Source of the DNA: Methanomicrobiales archaeon
Lineage (GTDB): Archaea > Halobacteriota > Methanomicrobia > Methanomicrobiales > Methanospirillaceae
NCBI GenBank assembly: GCA_022841205.1
Contig: JALHCK010000002.1
Location: forward strand, 1-45,132
DNA: 45,132 bases
Direction of reading: 5' to 3'
Part shown: positions 7,749 through 16,039 of the stretch, piece after piece
How the letters are laid out: each line of letters opens with the position of its first letter
Position numbering within the stretch: the first letter of the stretch is position 1
Translations under genes and position numbers: made by a program
Notes under the pieces: generated by a model
Databases searched by the model: none
Seen by the model: only the letters and a program-made list of their open reading frames with translations
What the model was told of the DNA's origin: nothing

Positions 7749-8462
7749 ATGAAATATTCATCAATCATCCTCCTTTTCTTGCAGGTGGTTCCTCTAACTA
7801 TCGTACCAACCCAGGGAACCTATTCGGTTGAACCTTATTCACCTCCCATCGGGCCTTTTGATACTCTCGGGGCTGATAACACAGTCTCGTTTTTTGATCT
7901 CCCGCTCTGGGTTCAGCTCACCTGGACGATCAGCTTTATTCTTGTATTTTTTAGCGCGATCAAGTTTGGTCCGTTCGTTCTCGGAAAAATCAAAATCATC
8001 TTACATAATAAAAACCGCACTGTGATCCTGAATTACATAGGGAGCAATCCCGGTTGTACGCTTGCGGATCTTTCGAAATACACCGGAATTAACCGGGGGA
8101 CTGCCAAATATCACCTTTCCCTGCTTTTCACTGAGCAGAAGATAATCCAGAGAAAGCAGGAAAAGATGATATTTTTATTTCCGAATAGCAGTGATCTTCT
8201 TGGAAATAACCTGGTTTATGGATATCTCCGGAATCCTACAAAAAAGGAGATCCTTGCCATTATCCTAAACCGGCCGGGTATCAGCAACAAGGAAATTGCA
8301 GAAATATTGCGCCTTGAAAGAAGTAGTGTCTACTGGCACCTGAAGCAGCTTCTCAATGAAAATATTATATCAAGAAGGTGGGATGGCAGGAACATGAGAT
8401 ATTCCCTGCACCCAGAAGTCGAAGATATTGTGCTTAGCAGACTGCATCTGCAATTCGGATGA
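7749..8462 (+). CDS. Membrane-anchored regulator with two winged-helix domains
   Basis: 237 residues. A signal-peptide-like N-terminus (1-23) is followed by a short extracellular stretch with GTYSVEPY (~24-50) and a transmembrane helix at ~56-80. The cytoplasmic part has two winged helix-turn-helix domains. The first is ~88-145 (GCTLADLSKYTGINRGTAKY), the second ~165-230 (GISNKEIAEILRLERSSVYW). The architecture is a one-component sensor that reads the outside and binds DNA while staying in the membrane, a layout common in Methanomicrobia. The gene is 18 bp behind the secreted PPC-like protein and probably in its operon. Target genes are unknown. Confidence 0.8.
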   Translation: MKYSSIILLFLQVVPLTIVPTQGTYSVEPYSPPIGPFDTLGADNTVSFFDLPLWVQLTWTISFILVFFSAIKFGPFVLGKIKIILHNKNRTVILNYIGSNPGCTLADLSKYTGINRGTAKYHLSLLFTEQKIIQRKQEKMIFLFPNSSDLLGNNLVYGYLRNPTKKEILAIILNRPGISNKEIAEILRLERSSVYWHLKQLLNENIISRRWDGRNMRYSLHPEVEDIVLSRLHLQFG

Positions 8463-8814
8463 TTCAGATATTGTGAGGTTTCCGGATAACACAATCCAGC
8501 AACATCGGTTTCAGAACAGGGGCCTTTATGGGGATAACTCGCCTCCTGGGGTATTGATATGTCGACTGATGAGTCTGGCTTGCCTAAACAATCCACTCAA
8601 CAACAAGATTTTCAAGAACCGATCCTATCGGGTGGTGCAAACATACAAGGGAAAATAATCTCCCATGGCGGCGTGGCAGGGAAAGAAAAACACTGTGCCA
8701 GATCCAGAACTATTCTCGCGACGATTCGCGATCCGGCACAGAAAGGTTATAAGCGCCTCTGACCAGATCTGAACAATGCCGGGCAGGGTATCTTCAGAAG
8801 GGAAAGAGGGTATC
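8463..8814. other. 350-bp gap with one doubtful small ORF
   Basis: The gap lies between the two membrane regulators. The only reading frame of note is 8559-8762 on the plus strand (67 codons, MSTDESGLPKQSTQQQDF...), with GGGGTAT upstream. It is hydrophilic and Gln/Ser-rich, and could be a real small protein or the start of a decayed one. Within it, CAGATCCAGAACTATTCTCG (about 8700-8720) closely matches the end of dispersed repeat copy A (548-568). Confidence 0.3.
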
Positions 8815-9600
8815 ATGGAGAACCGTCAGTCACACCGGTTTCATACCGCCCTTTCCATGACGCTATGGATCCTGTTTATCGGATTTTGTGTCCTGGAACT
8901 GGTCTACATCCCCCTCTTCGGTGTCGATGGCACGGGGGTACCTGTCCCCCGGTGGCAGATGAGGCCGTCCGATCTCATCTGTAACATGGTCCATTCCGTA
9001 TCTCCCGCTCTTGTGGGGCCGGTACAGATCCTCCTCTTCTGGGGGATCGGGTTTGGCGCCTATTTTGGATTCCGCACTATCTCGAGAAAAACTGTACTTG
9101 ACAATACTGCAAGGCTGCGGGTCTTCAATACTATCCAGGAATCCCCCGGAATCCACTTCAATGCCCTCCGGGAGCAGACCGGTATAAACAGGGGGACGCT
9201 CCGCTACCACCTCTCCATCCTGTCACTCACCGGGAAGATCACCTCCTTCCAGGACGGAGTATTCTCGCGGTATGTTCTGAGCGGGATGGGGATGTCACCG
9301 TACGACCAGGTCGTGATATCCAGATTCCAGAACGGACCGGATCGGAAGATCCTCACCTATCTCCTCGATCACCCGGACACATCCCAGCGTGATATTGCAA
9401 AAGCCCTTGGTGTCGCACCTTCGGTTGTGAGCGGCCGGATCACAAAAATGTATGATGAGGGGGTTGTTGCAATGGAGCGTCTTGGCAGGAGCACACAGGT
9501 AGCCCTGACGGATGAAGCCATCGAAGTAGTAAGACGGATCCAGGGTACAGGAATACGCCCAGATCAGGTACAGGTCATGGCTCCTGAAATCCCGGGATGA
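8815..9600 (+). CDS. Membrane-anchored regulator with two winged-helix domains (second copy of the architecture)
   Basis: The start is taken as ATG 8815 (MENRQSHRF) because AGAGGG lies 5-6 bases upstream; an in-frame ATG at 8776 has no ribosome site. The product has 261 residues. Two transmembrane helices (~11-32 and ~65-88) bracket a ~30-residue external loop. A first winged helix (~98-160, GIHFNALREQTGINRGTLRY) and a second (~175-245, TSQRDIAKALGVAPSVVSGR) follow. The first wHTH closely parallels that of 7749 (GINRGT..YHLS in both), so the two are paralogues with different sensor parts. A secreted protein gene follows 176 bp downstream. Confidence 0.8.
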   Translation: MENRQSHRFHTALSMTLWILFIGFCVLELVYIPLFGVDGTGVPVPRWQMRPSDLICNMVHSVSPALVGPVQILLFWGIGFGAYFGFRTISRKTVLDNTARLRVFNTIQESPGIHFNALREQTGINRGTLRYHLSILSLTGKITSFQDGVFSRYVLSGMGMSPYDQVVISRFQNGPDRKILTYLLDHPDTSQRDIAKALGVAPSVVSGRITKMYDEGVVAMERLGRSTQVALTDEAIEVVRRIQGTGIRPDQVQVMAPEIPG

Positions 9601-9776
9601 AAGTAACTCTCTATCGGCTGTTCCCAGGCAGAGGAACAGACGCGACAGAACAGATAACCCTCGGGAATATCCTTCATACCGAATCATGCCTGTCGTTTGT
9701 TCGCGTTCCAGCACAGAGATCGTTTAAAGGACCCTGTTGATGTCTCACAGGGCACCAATGCCCCGGGAGATGAAAT

Positions 9777-10700
9777 ATGTCGCCAGAAATGAAAACAGCA
9801 ATTCAAGCATCAATCATTGCACTCGCCGCACTGATATCGGTTATCACCCCCTGTGCTGCAGGAATTAATATACAGGCGAGTCACGACATCGTGCTTGCGA
9901 AAGGAGACCCTCTCACCATCACCGGGGACGGCTATCACAATGGATCTGCCACCCTGTGGGGGACAGGATATTCATTCCTTGACAGCAAGGTTGTCAACGC
10001 GTCCCCGGATGGAACAATATTGTGGACATTGGACCCTGAAACAACCCAGGCATTCCATAGCGGCCCCTTCATGATTATAGTCCAGGACCCGGGACAGGAC
10101 CGGGACTACTCGCTCCAGGCAAGCAAGTCTGGCGGGATTTTTCGTATAGTATCGGCAGAGGGAATACCCCTCCTCGAGACAGAGGTTCAAGCCATTAATA
10201 TCCCTGCTGCCCTGGATCTCGCGAGTCTCCTGGAGAGCCAGATCAATGGAAGCAGCACGGACGATTCATGCGTGATCCGGACAGTTTATGTGGACGAACC
10301 TGCATTGCATCTTTCGACCGTGGAGCCAGGTAGTGCCCTGGTTGTTCCCAGTGGAGAGCGTGTGCAGGTGAGCGGTACCATGAATATGGCACCGGAAAAC
10401 CTGATAACGGCGCGGATGTACGATACGGACGTAATCGAAGAGACCGGTCTACGCATCCCGGTCCGACCTGCCACGGTCGTTGCCACGGAGAGGGGAATTC
10501 TGGGAAATACCTGGAGATGTACTCTCGATACAACAGGCCTGGAACCAGGTGAATACCTGGTCGAGGTCGGGTGGGACCGATCACAAGTATCAGGACAGAA
10601 CGCCTTCCTCCTCCAGGTCATACAACCGGAGAACAGGCTCGAAAGAGTGCTGGATGGAATCTTTTGGAGAATTCAACGACGGATCTTTGGTTTCTCATGA
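9777..10700 (+). CDS. Secreted protein with Ig-like domains, unknown function
   Basis: 307 residues starting at ATG 9777 with GGGAGATG upstream. The signal peptide is at ~6-28 (IQASIIALAALISVITPCAAG). Two Ig-like regions follow: ~35-125 (LAKGDPLTITGDGYHNGSAT ... SGPFMIIVQDPG) and ~185-285 (VPSGERVQVSGTMNMAPEN ... LEPGEYLVEVGWD). The C-terminus (~288-307) is amphipathic and basic, not a clear membrane helix. Ig-like domains of this kind recur in Methanomicrobiales surface proteins, including the one at 5253 here. It lies downstream of a membrane wHTH regulator, echoing the pair at 7284/7749 in the reverse order. Confidence 0.7.
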   Translation: MSPEMKTAIQASIIALAALISVITPCAAGINIQASHDIVLAKGDPLTITGDGYHNGSATLWGTGYSFLDSKVVNASPDGTILWTLDPETTQAFHSGPFMIIVQDPGQDRDYSLQASKSGGIFRIVSAEGIPLLETEVQAINIPAALDLASLLESQINGSSTDDSCVIRTVYVDEPALHLSTVEPGSALVVPSGERVQVSGTMNMAPENLITARMYDTDVIEETGLRIPVRPATVVATERGILGNTWRCTLDTTGLEPGEYLVEVGWDRSQVSGQNAFLLQVIQPENRLERVLDGIFWRIQRRIFGFS

Positions 10701-10874
10701 TGTGAGCAATGGCAGTGTACCTTAAGTGCGGTAAATTCCCCCCGGTATCCCGACACACCATCACTTCATAAATACCTCTGACCTGTGATCCACTCCCCTT
10801 TGATATCCATGAAGAGGGTACTAGTCAGGGTTCAAACCGGAATATACCCAGGTTATCATTGGAGTCCTGCCAGT

Positions 10875-11211
10875 TCAGGTGGGAATAGGTGGTGTACACC
10901 ATGTGATGTACAACCCATACCAACAGCCTGTCGTTCTAAGGGGGAACAGGGTGTCTTGTTTCCCCCTGTCCGACATTATTTTTTCTCTTCCTTCCTCGGC
11001 ATGCGCCAATGCCCGGGCAATCCAGATAGTGACAATAACAGCGATGACCGTGACCACGACCGCATAGACCAGCTGTGCGGTGAGATCCTCTGCAGTTCCA
11101 AATACCTGCTTGAAAAGCGCCTGGATCGCACCATTCCAGGCCAGTGCGGCGACCAGGCCGAAAGCTGCGGTCAGGAGGGCCGCAATCTGTGCAAGAATTT
11201 CATCTTTTCAT
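10875..11211 (-). pseudogene. DUF5654 family membrane protein with an N-terminal frameshift
   Basis: The frame encodes DEILAQIAALLTAAFGLVAA, then LAWNGAIQALFKQVFGTAED and a second helix VVVTVIAVIVTIWIA, the two-helix pattern of DUF5654 proteins (usually ~90 residues). It has no start codon. Just upstream ATG AAA AGA TGA (11211-11200) is one base out of frame. Deleting one A from the AAAA run at 11205-11208 gives MKDEILAQ and a normal start. Either the gene is broken by a +1 indel or the run is a sequencing error. The C-terminus runs about 40 residues past the usual end, to 10875. Confidence 0.65.
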
Positions 11212-11335
11212 CCCATTTATATTACCGATACACGAATCTCCGGGTCCTCTCATAAATCTATCACAGAAAAACGGGTTCGGTATTCACACCTCTTCGATCA
11301 GGCCAGGCGTGTGAAAACATCGGGAATCAACCGTG

Positions 11336-11788
11336 TTACTGTCCAGGATATTGCAGTTCCTGGCGTTCCCGGTTGAGATGCTTTCGATACATAGCCTCGA
11401 GCCCGGCAAGGTCACTCACCGGCTTCGGGATGACCCGTGGTTTCGTTAACCGGGTACTGCCTGTGCGAGCTTCCGGGTATTTCGTGGGGGGGCATGTTCC
11501 ACAACGGGTTTTTCTACCAGATCACACGCCTGGATGACAGCGCAGCAAGAGACGACCCGGACAAATGAAGATCCAGGCATAACCGGAAAATGCCGGGAGA
11601 ACGGTATGCCCAAATGCCTCATTGCCGTTGCTGGTTGCAGATAATTCCAGGAAGACCTGTATTGCCCGTCCGATGTTGCCTGCCGCGCAGATGCTCATGA
11701 ACCCTCCGGAACAGACCAGATCGGTCTCCCGGGCAGATCCTTCCCGGATCGGTGCCTGGAACCCAAAGAAGTCGCGGGCGACATTCAC
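11336..11788 (-). pseudogene. Degraded reading frame with an internal TGA
   Basis: One frame runs from GTG 11788 (MNVARDFFGFQAP) to TGA at 11524-11522. It then continues open without a start for another 61 codons to TAA at 11336. The downstream part reads like real protein (LTKPRVIPKPVSDLAGLEAM, then YRKHLNRERQELQ). A seven-C run near 11490 is another possible frameshift point. No family is recognised. It could be a decayed gene beside the tRNA, a common site for integrated elements. Chance cannot be excluded. Confidence 0.3.
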
Positions 11789-11830
11789 TTTTACTGGCAG
11801 TATTCAAAAACGTTATACCGTCCCACGTCA

Positions 11831-11844
11831 TCTTCATATGAAGA
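11831..11844. promoter_or_regulatory. Perfect 14-bp palindrome upstream of tRNA-Arg
   Basis: TCTTCATATGAAGA is self-complementary over all 14 bases. It lies 28 bp before the tRNA and just after an AT-rich AACGTTATA that could be the TATA region. A role in tRNA expression is only a guess. Confidence 0.3.
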
Positions 11845-11871
11845 CATATCCCCCGTGGTATGATCTTCCCT

Positions 11872-11943
11872 GTCCCGGTAGGGTAGTGGATATCCTAGAA
11901 GCCTGCGGAGCTTTTGACCCGGGTTCGAATCCCGGCCGGGGCG
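11872..11943 (+). tRNA. tRNA-Arg (anticodon GCG)
   Basis: A full cloverleaf can be drawn. The acceptor is GTCCCGG/CCGGGGC with one U-G pair and discriminator G at 11943. The D-arm has A14, G18-G19 and A21 in place. The anticodon stem is GAAGC/GCTTT around the loop CTGCGGA, with GCG at 11905-11907. The variable region is short and the T-arm CCGGG-TTCGAAT-CCCGG is perfect. CCA is not encoded and there is no intron. It reads CGC/CGU arginine codons. Confidence 0.9.
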
Positions 11944-12016
11944 TCCTGTTTTACGATTTCGCCCTGCATATGGTCTTTAAAACCGAAGAGATGAGCATCC
12001 TGCCCTGGAAAGGGAT

Positions 12017-12027
12017 ATTTATATATA
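12017..12027 (+). promoter_or_regulatory. TATA box of the histone gene
   Basis: ATTTATATATA stands about 40 bp before the histone start in otherwise GC-rich DNA. Transcription would begin near 12050, just before the ribosome site AGGTGATC. Confidence 0.6.
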
Positions 12028-12061
12028 CCGTGGAGTTGTCTGTTTTCATAAGGTGATCAAG

Positions 12062-12268
12062 GTGGCAGATCTCCCCATTGCGGCAATCGTAAGGATTGCC
12101 AAGAAGAACGGAGCAGAGCGTGTCGGACACGACGGTGCTGCTGCTCTTGGAAAGAGGGCAGAAGAATACATCGGCGAGCTTGCCAGGGAAGCGCAGGTAA
12201 ACGCCCTGCTCTCGAGACGAAAGACCATAAGGCAGGAAGACATCAGCCTCGCGGCAAAGTCTATGTGA
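12062..12268 (+). CDS. Archaeal histone
   Basis: A 68-residue minimal histone fold that wraps chromosomal DNA as dimers and longer assemblies. GTG 12062 gives MADLPIAAIVRIAKKNGAER, which aligns from the first residue with methanogen histones such as HMf. AGGTGATC lies just upstream; an upstream in-frame GTG at 12053 would overlap that site. Helix 1, the long central helix (ALGKRAEEYIGELAREAQVN) and the C-terminal RKTIRQEDISLA signature are all present. There is no extra tail. It is a single gene with its own TATA box. Confidence 0.95.
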   Translation: MADLPIAAIVRIAKKNGAERVGHDGAAALGKRAEEYIGELAREAQVNALLSRRKTIRQEDISLAAKSM

Positions 12269-12746
12269 GGTTGCTACATTCTCAGATAATATCGTCAATT
12301 TCCAACTCCTCGAATAATTTTTCGGCGGTGGAAAAAAAGTGACCCGGGCCGGGCCAGGAGCATAAAAGATTACGCAGTGTAAACCATGCGAAGAATTTGG
12401 CGCCAACCGATGACCCGGAGATCATGTTTTTCCTTCGTGGGCATACTCCTGGTCGCATGAACCACAGCAACATGTAACTTCGTTTGCCGGGGAACCGAGC
12501 GCTATCTCCTTCACACCCCGGGGCATACGGTTTCATCGCATTTGCCAGGGCACCGGCTCGCACAGCAGGGCGCCGGTTGTTGTTAATAAAGCCCCTGGAG
12601 CACCTGTATCTCAATTTTATTAGATCCCTGGAGATGGAGAATGCGGCTGAGCGCCATTCAAACCATCCCGGGGTGTAGGGAGCCGGAGCACCGGGAGGAG
12701 GACTACATCACCTTCGTGCCAGTTTTGTCAAAAAAATGGCCGGACC
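12269..12746. other. Intergenic stretch without a supported gene
   Basis: About 480 bp between the histone gene and the convergent TPR gene. A minus-strand frame ending at 12282 finishes FFSTAEKLFEELEIDDII, which resembles a protein C-terminus, but its upstream part is not protein-like. Nothing else is seen. Confidence 0.5.
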
Positions 12747-14423
12747 CTATCCCCACGCCGTGTTGTACCATGGGAACCAGCCGAGGTAGGCCATCAGGTC
12801 ATAGGAGTCTGCCATCTCTTTTGAGGTCAGGGCGTACTGCTGGAACGAGATGAGATTTTCTACCGCTTCGTGGTAGCGGTTCAGGGAGGTGAGGATGAGG
12901 GCCTTGTCGTAGTAGATGCGGTAATCGGAGGGATCGAGTTTTAACGCCACGTCAAGCTGGTCGACGGCATGCTCATTGAGTGACTTGTCCCAGTATTTCC
13001 AGTCGGCCAGTGCCAGCGCATAGTTGCGGTGGAACTCGGAAATAGAGGGATTGATGGCGATCGCCTGGTCGAAGTCCGAAAGTTCCCTTGTCCGGTCATC
13101 GGCCATGAGCATTGCCTGGGTCATTCCCCGGATGTTGTATGCCTGTGCAAACCCGGGGTGAAGGGCAAGGGCGAGGTTGTAATCCCTGATGGCATCGGCG
13201 TATTTCCCGTCCCTGAACTTTTCGTAACCTCTCCATTCGGGGTACCACGGTTCAGCCGGGTCCTGCTCCATGGCCCGGGTGAAGGCATCGATGGCCTGGG
13301 AGAAGAGACCTTCGTGGTCATAGTAGAGACCGAGGATGAACCAGCCCCGGGGGTTTTCCGGGTCAAGCTTCAGGGAGAGATCCACATCCCTTTTTGCCGC
13401 TGCAACCAGCCCGGCATCGGCCTTCACCGCCGGGTTGCCTGTCCCCCGCACGAGGGTCGCGTAGGCCCTCCCGTTCAGGGCATCGATGTTCCCGGGATCA
13501 ATGGCAAGGATCCGGTTGAAGTCATCGACTGCGGCATCATAATAGCCAAACATCGTGGCGTTCCGGATATACGCCCGCCAGCCGTAATGCTCACCAAGGT
13601 ATACCCGCGATGCCCCTCGTCCGAGCAGGGCGTTAACATCACCGGGATCCTGGTCGAGAACCCGGCTGAAGTCGTTAATGGCAAGCACGAATTCTTCACC
13701 GCCATCGAATGCATAATGGTCCAGGTATCCCTGCTGAAAGTGGGCCATCCCCCGGGCCAGGAAGGCGTCGGCAGAGTTCTCCTGTATAGCAAGTGCGGCG
13801 TCGAATGCCTGGATAGCCCCGTGAAGGTTTCCGGTGGCAAGAAAGGCCATCCCATCTGAGTAGACCTGCCCGAAGTCAGCACCGGGGGGAGCCTGGTAAG
13901 GCTCCGGAGCCCTGATACCTCCATCCCCGGCATCACCCGACCGTCCCTGTGTATAGTCTTCAACCGTGACCTTCCCGTCCCCTGAAACAGTGACCTTCCG
14001 TATGATAATGTCGGACCCGGCCCTGTCTGCCACTTTCAGGGTTACGAAGTCCACGGTGGGGCCATCGTAAAATTTCACCGGCGTGGGAGAAGATATCACG
14101 GAGCCATCGGAGAAACTCCACTGGCAGGACAGGTCCGCACCCCGGGAGACTCTCCCGTCAAAAAAGACGCTGGATTTTGTCACCGACCCCGCTCTCGCTG
14201 TAAAGCCTGCAGCCGGTTTTTCAAGCGAGCCGTTTCCCGGAGGAGTATGGGGCCGGGGCATTTCCTGGGTAGTCATCTGAACGACAAAGCCGGAGTCCGG
14301 TACAGCAACCTGGTCCGCCAGGGCTGATGGTGCAAAACCCATAAAAATACCGGAGAAAACGATCCCGAAGGCCAGGACGGCCCCGGGGATGGAGAAGATA
14401 CGTTCCACAGAGAACAACCTCAT
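12747..14423 (-). CDS. Exported TPR-repeat protein with a PKD-like domain
   Basis: 558 residues. An N-terminal hydrophobic segment at ~12-36 (signal peptide or anchor) is followed by a PKD/Ig-like domain at ~75-155 (SSVFFDGRVSRGADLSCQWS, FSDGSVISS) and a linker. About ten tetratricopeptide repeats run from ~185 to ~550 (e.g. GAIQAFDAALAIQENSADAF, AIDAFTRAMEQDPAEPWYPE). TPR solenoids bind other proteins; with the exported N-terminus this one probably works at the outer membrane face. It ends near a region empty of genes and starts divergent from the small HEAT gene. The partner is unknown. The GC-rich codon use matches the core genes, not the 1-8 kb region. Confidence 0.85.
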   Translation of the reverse strand: MRLFSVERIFSIPGAVLAFGIVFSGIFMGFAPSALADQVAVPDSGFVVQMTTQEMPRPHTPPGNGSLEKPAAGFTARAGSVTKSSVFFDGRVSRGADLSCQWSFSDGSVISSPTPVKFYDGPTVDFVTLKVADRAGSDIIIRKVTVSGDGKVTVEDYTQGRSGDAGDGGIRAPEPYQAPPGADFGQVYSDGMAFLATGNLHGAIQAFDAALAIQENSADAFLARGMAHFQQGYLDHYAFDGGEEFVLAINDFSRVLDQDPGDVNALLGRGASRVYLGEHYGWRAYIRNATMFGYYDAAVDDFNRILAIDPGNIDALNGRAYATLVRGTGNPAVKADAGLVAAAKRDVDLSLKLDPENPRGWFILGLYYDHEGLFSQAIDAFTRAMEQDPAEPWYPEWRGYEKFRDGKYADAIRDYNLALALHPGFAQAYNIRGMTQAMLMADDRTRELSDFDQAIAINPSISEFHRNYALALADWKYWDKSLNEHAVDQLDVALKLDPSDYRIYYDKALILTSLNRYHEAVENLISFQQYALTSKEMADSYDLMAYLGWFPWYNTAWG

Positions 14424-14617
14424 GACGCGATGGTTTCTCTTCAGATCAATAAGAGTTTGCGTAACTGATCGGCCTTGGTATACCCTGCGGAAATGGCATC
14501 ACCCTGTTGATCGCGGAGCCCAGGTTTCTTAAGACCTCTCCCAATCCATGGCAAAGAGAGTACCAGCTGGGATCAGGCCCGGGTCAGGAACTGGTTGCAG
14601 GAAAGGACGGTGGCATA

Positions 14618-14630
14618 ACATTTAAGTATC
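14618..14630 (+). promoter_or_regulatory. TATA-like box of the HEAT-repeat gene
   Basis: ACATTTAAGTATC lies about 45 bp before the start at 14670, at a fitting distance for a short leader that contains the GGGGTG ribosome site at about 14657-14662. Confidence 0.4.
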
Positions 14631-14669
14631 CCTACAGAGATGGAAGACCAGAAAAAAGGGGTGTGAACG

Positions 14670-14921
14670 ATGAATCTTGCAGAAGTGTACGCGATGAGAA
14701 AAGAGAAGAACGTTGCCGGCCTGCTTGATGCGCTCTGCGACAGCGAAGAGTGTATCCGGAAAGCGGCGGCTGTGTCCCTTGGAAGGATCAGGGACGCCAG
14801 GGCAGAAGAAGCTCTTGGCCGGCTCAAGTTTGACGACCCGATTGCCGATGTGCGCCAGGCAGCAGCACGGGCCCACGAAACCCTGGTAGCGGGGATGAGG
14901 GAATCGCCCGGGGAACGCTGA
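14670..14921 (+). CDS. Small HEAT-repeat protein
   Basis: 83 residues, cytoplasmic. Two HEAT/PBS-lyase-type helical hairpins: ~17-46 (VAGLLDALCDSEECIRKAAA) and ~45-75 (RAEEALGRLKFDDPIADVRQ). ATG 14670 has GGGGTGTG 6-12 bases upstream. Such short HEAT proteins are common in Methanomicrobiales and are thought to mediate protein-protein contacts. No partner is suggested by the neighbours. Confidence 0.8.
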   Translation: MNLAEVYAMRKEKNVAGLLDALCDSEECIRKAAAVSLGRIRDARAEEALGRLKFDDPIADVRQAAARAHETLVAGMRESPGER

Positions 14922-15171
14922 AAGCCTGCCAACTTTTTTCCCGTGGATTGAGCTTATTCACTGGCACCTGCTCCTGTCCTGCCGGTGCAATTCGAAGTCA
15001 CGCCCAAAAATGATTCTCATGGAAAATCTCCACCGGAGAGATCCCATGTGATGCACACCCAGGGAAATATCTCCCCCGCCATCCCACGGCCGTTTTCTGA
15101 AATCCGGCATCGAAGAGGGCATCGCGGGAAAGAACCATGCGTTTATCGGTCACCGGGCATACCTTCTTCTG

Positions 15172-15654
15172 ATGCGAACCAACCGTCACCAGTACTTCCT
15201 CGACCTTGCCCTCCGCTGCGCCCACCAGGGGACCTGCCTTCGCCGGAATTTTGGAGCAATCATCGTGGACGATTATAACACCATCGTTTCTACCGGCTAT
15301 ACCGGGGCGCCCAGGAAACAGGCGGACTGCACCGAGCTCGGGCGGTGCTGGAGAAAAGACCACAATATCCCCTCCGGGTCAAACTACGAGAAGTGCCGGA
15401 GCGTCCATGCCGAGATGAACGCCCTGCTCCAGGCCGGAAAACTGGCCCGGGGATGCACGCTCTACCTTGCCGGGTTCGAGGTCGATTCCGGGGAACTGAC
15501 CCGGATCTGGCCCTGTTTCCTATGTTCCAAGATGATCGTGAATGCTGCAGTCAGGACAATAATCATGCGGACCGGCCCGGAGACCTATGAGGAGATCGAC
15601 CCGGTTGTCCTCTACCAGAAGCGGAGCAGGGAGGCACTGGGAGAGAGCAGTTAA
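15172..15654 (+). CDS. Zinc-dependent deoxycytidylate deaminase-like protein
   Basis: 160 residues of the cytidine/deoxycytidylate deaminase fold. The zinc site is complete: HAE in SVHAEMNALLQAG (~82-84) and PCFLC (~113-117). An extra Cys/His-containing insertion (CTELGRCWRKDHNIPSG, ~52-68) is typical of the dCMP deaminase/ComE branch, where it binds a second zinc. The likely reaction is dCMP to dUMP, feeding dTMP synthesis. No clear ribosome site precedes ATG 15172, so the mRNA may be leaderless. The neighbours are unrelated. A different deaminated substrate cannot be excluded. Confidence 0.8.
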   Translation: MRTNRHQYFLDLALRCAHQGTCLRRNFGAIIVDDYNTIVSTGYTGAPRKQADCTELGRCWRKDHNIPSGSNYEKCRSVHAEMNALLQAGKLARGCTLYLAGFEVDSGELTRIWPCFLCSKMIVNAAVRTIIMRTGPETYEEIDPVVLYQKRSREALGESS

Positions 15655-15985
15655 GGCACTGCCTTGAGATGGCATCCTTCAACCCCATGGCACCGGGAAG
15701 CACGGAACACCGGCCCGGTGCCTGGACGATTAGGTTCTATCTTCCAACCGCTGGGGCACGTGACGGTTCCGGGTTGCCAGAGAAGACGCACTCTGAATCG
15801 CGGGACATCGCACCTGGGATAAGGGCATTTGCAGCACTTGAAAAACGTCCTGATGGCTCCGGTATCTGGCCGGGTCCCTGCAGCACGACAGCGTTCCCGG
15901 ATCCGTCTTAACATTTACCGGGAGAGCCTGCCGGCCCGGCCTGTAACGCGAACATCACAATCGTTTCGTACCAGTCCTTTTATGA
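15655..15985. other. Intergenic stretch without a supported gene
   Basis: About 330 bp. A TATA-like CCTTTTATGA at 15976-15985 would serve the DUF155-like gene. No reading frame here looks protein-like. Confidence 0.5.
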
Positions 15986-16039
15986 TTGCAGAGGAGATCT
16001 CCTGAGAGCACGACCCGGGTCCTGACCCCGGCAAGCAAG

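Noticed and set aside
8700..8720. Short match to the end of dispersed repeat copy A
   Set aside because: About 20 bp of similarity is too short to call a fourth copy; noted in the gap entry only.
10785..11255. Plus-strand open frame of about 156 codons
   Set aside because: It overlaps the DUF5654 gene on the other strand, which is recognisable; the frame itself is not protein-like.
11522..11524. In-frame TGA as a selenocysteine codon
   Set aside because: No selenocysteine family, no SECIS-like structure recognised, and selenoproteins are not expected in Methanomicrobiales; decay is simpler.
12282..12614. Minus-strand open frame ending FFSTAEKLFEELEIDDII
   Set aside because: The end looks like a protein C-terminus, but the upstream 80 residues are Arg/Cys/Pro-rich and not protein-like, and no start signal is seen. 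At most a small gene fragment.
15655..15985. Small open frames between the deaminase and DUF155-like genes
   Set aside because: Composition and lack of start signals indicate non-coding DNA.
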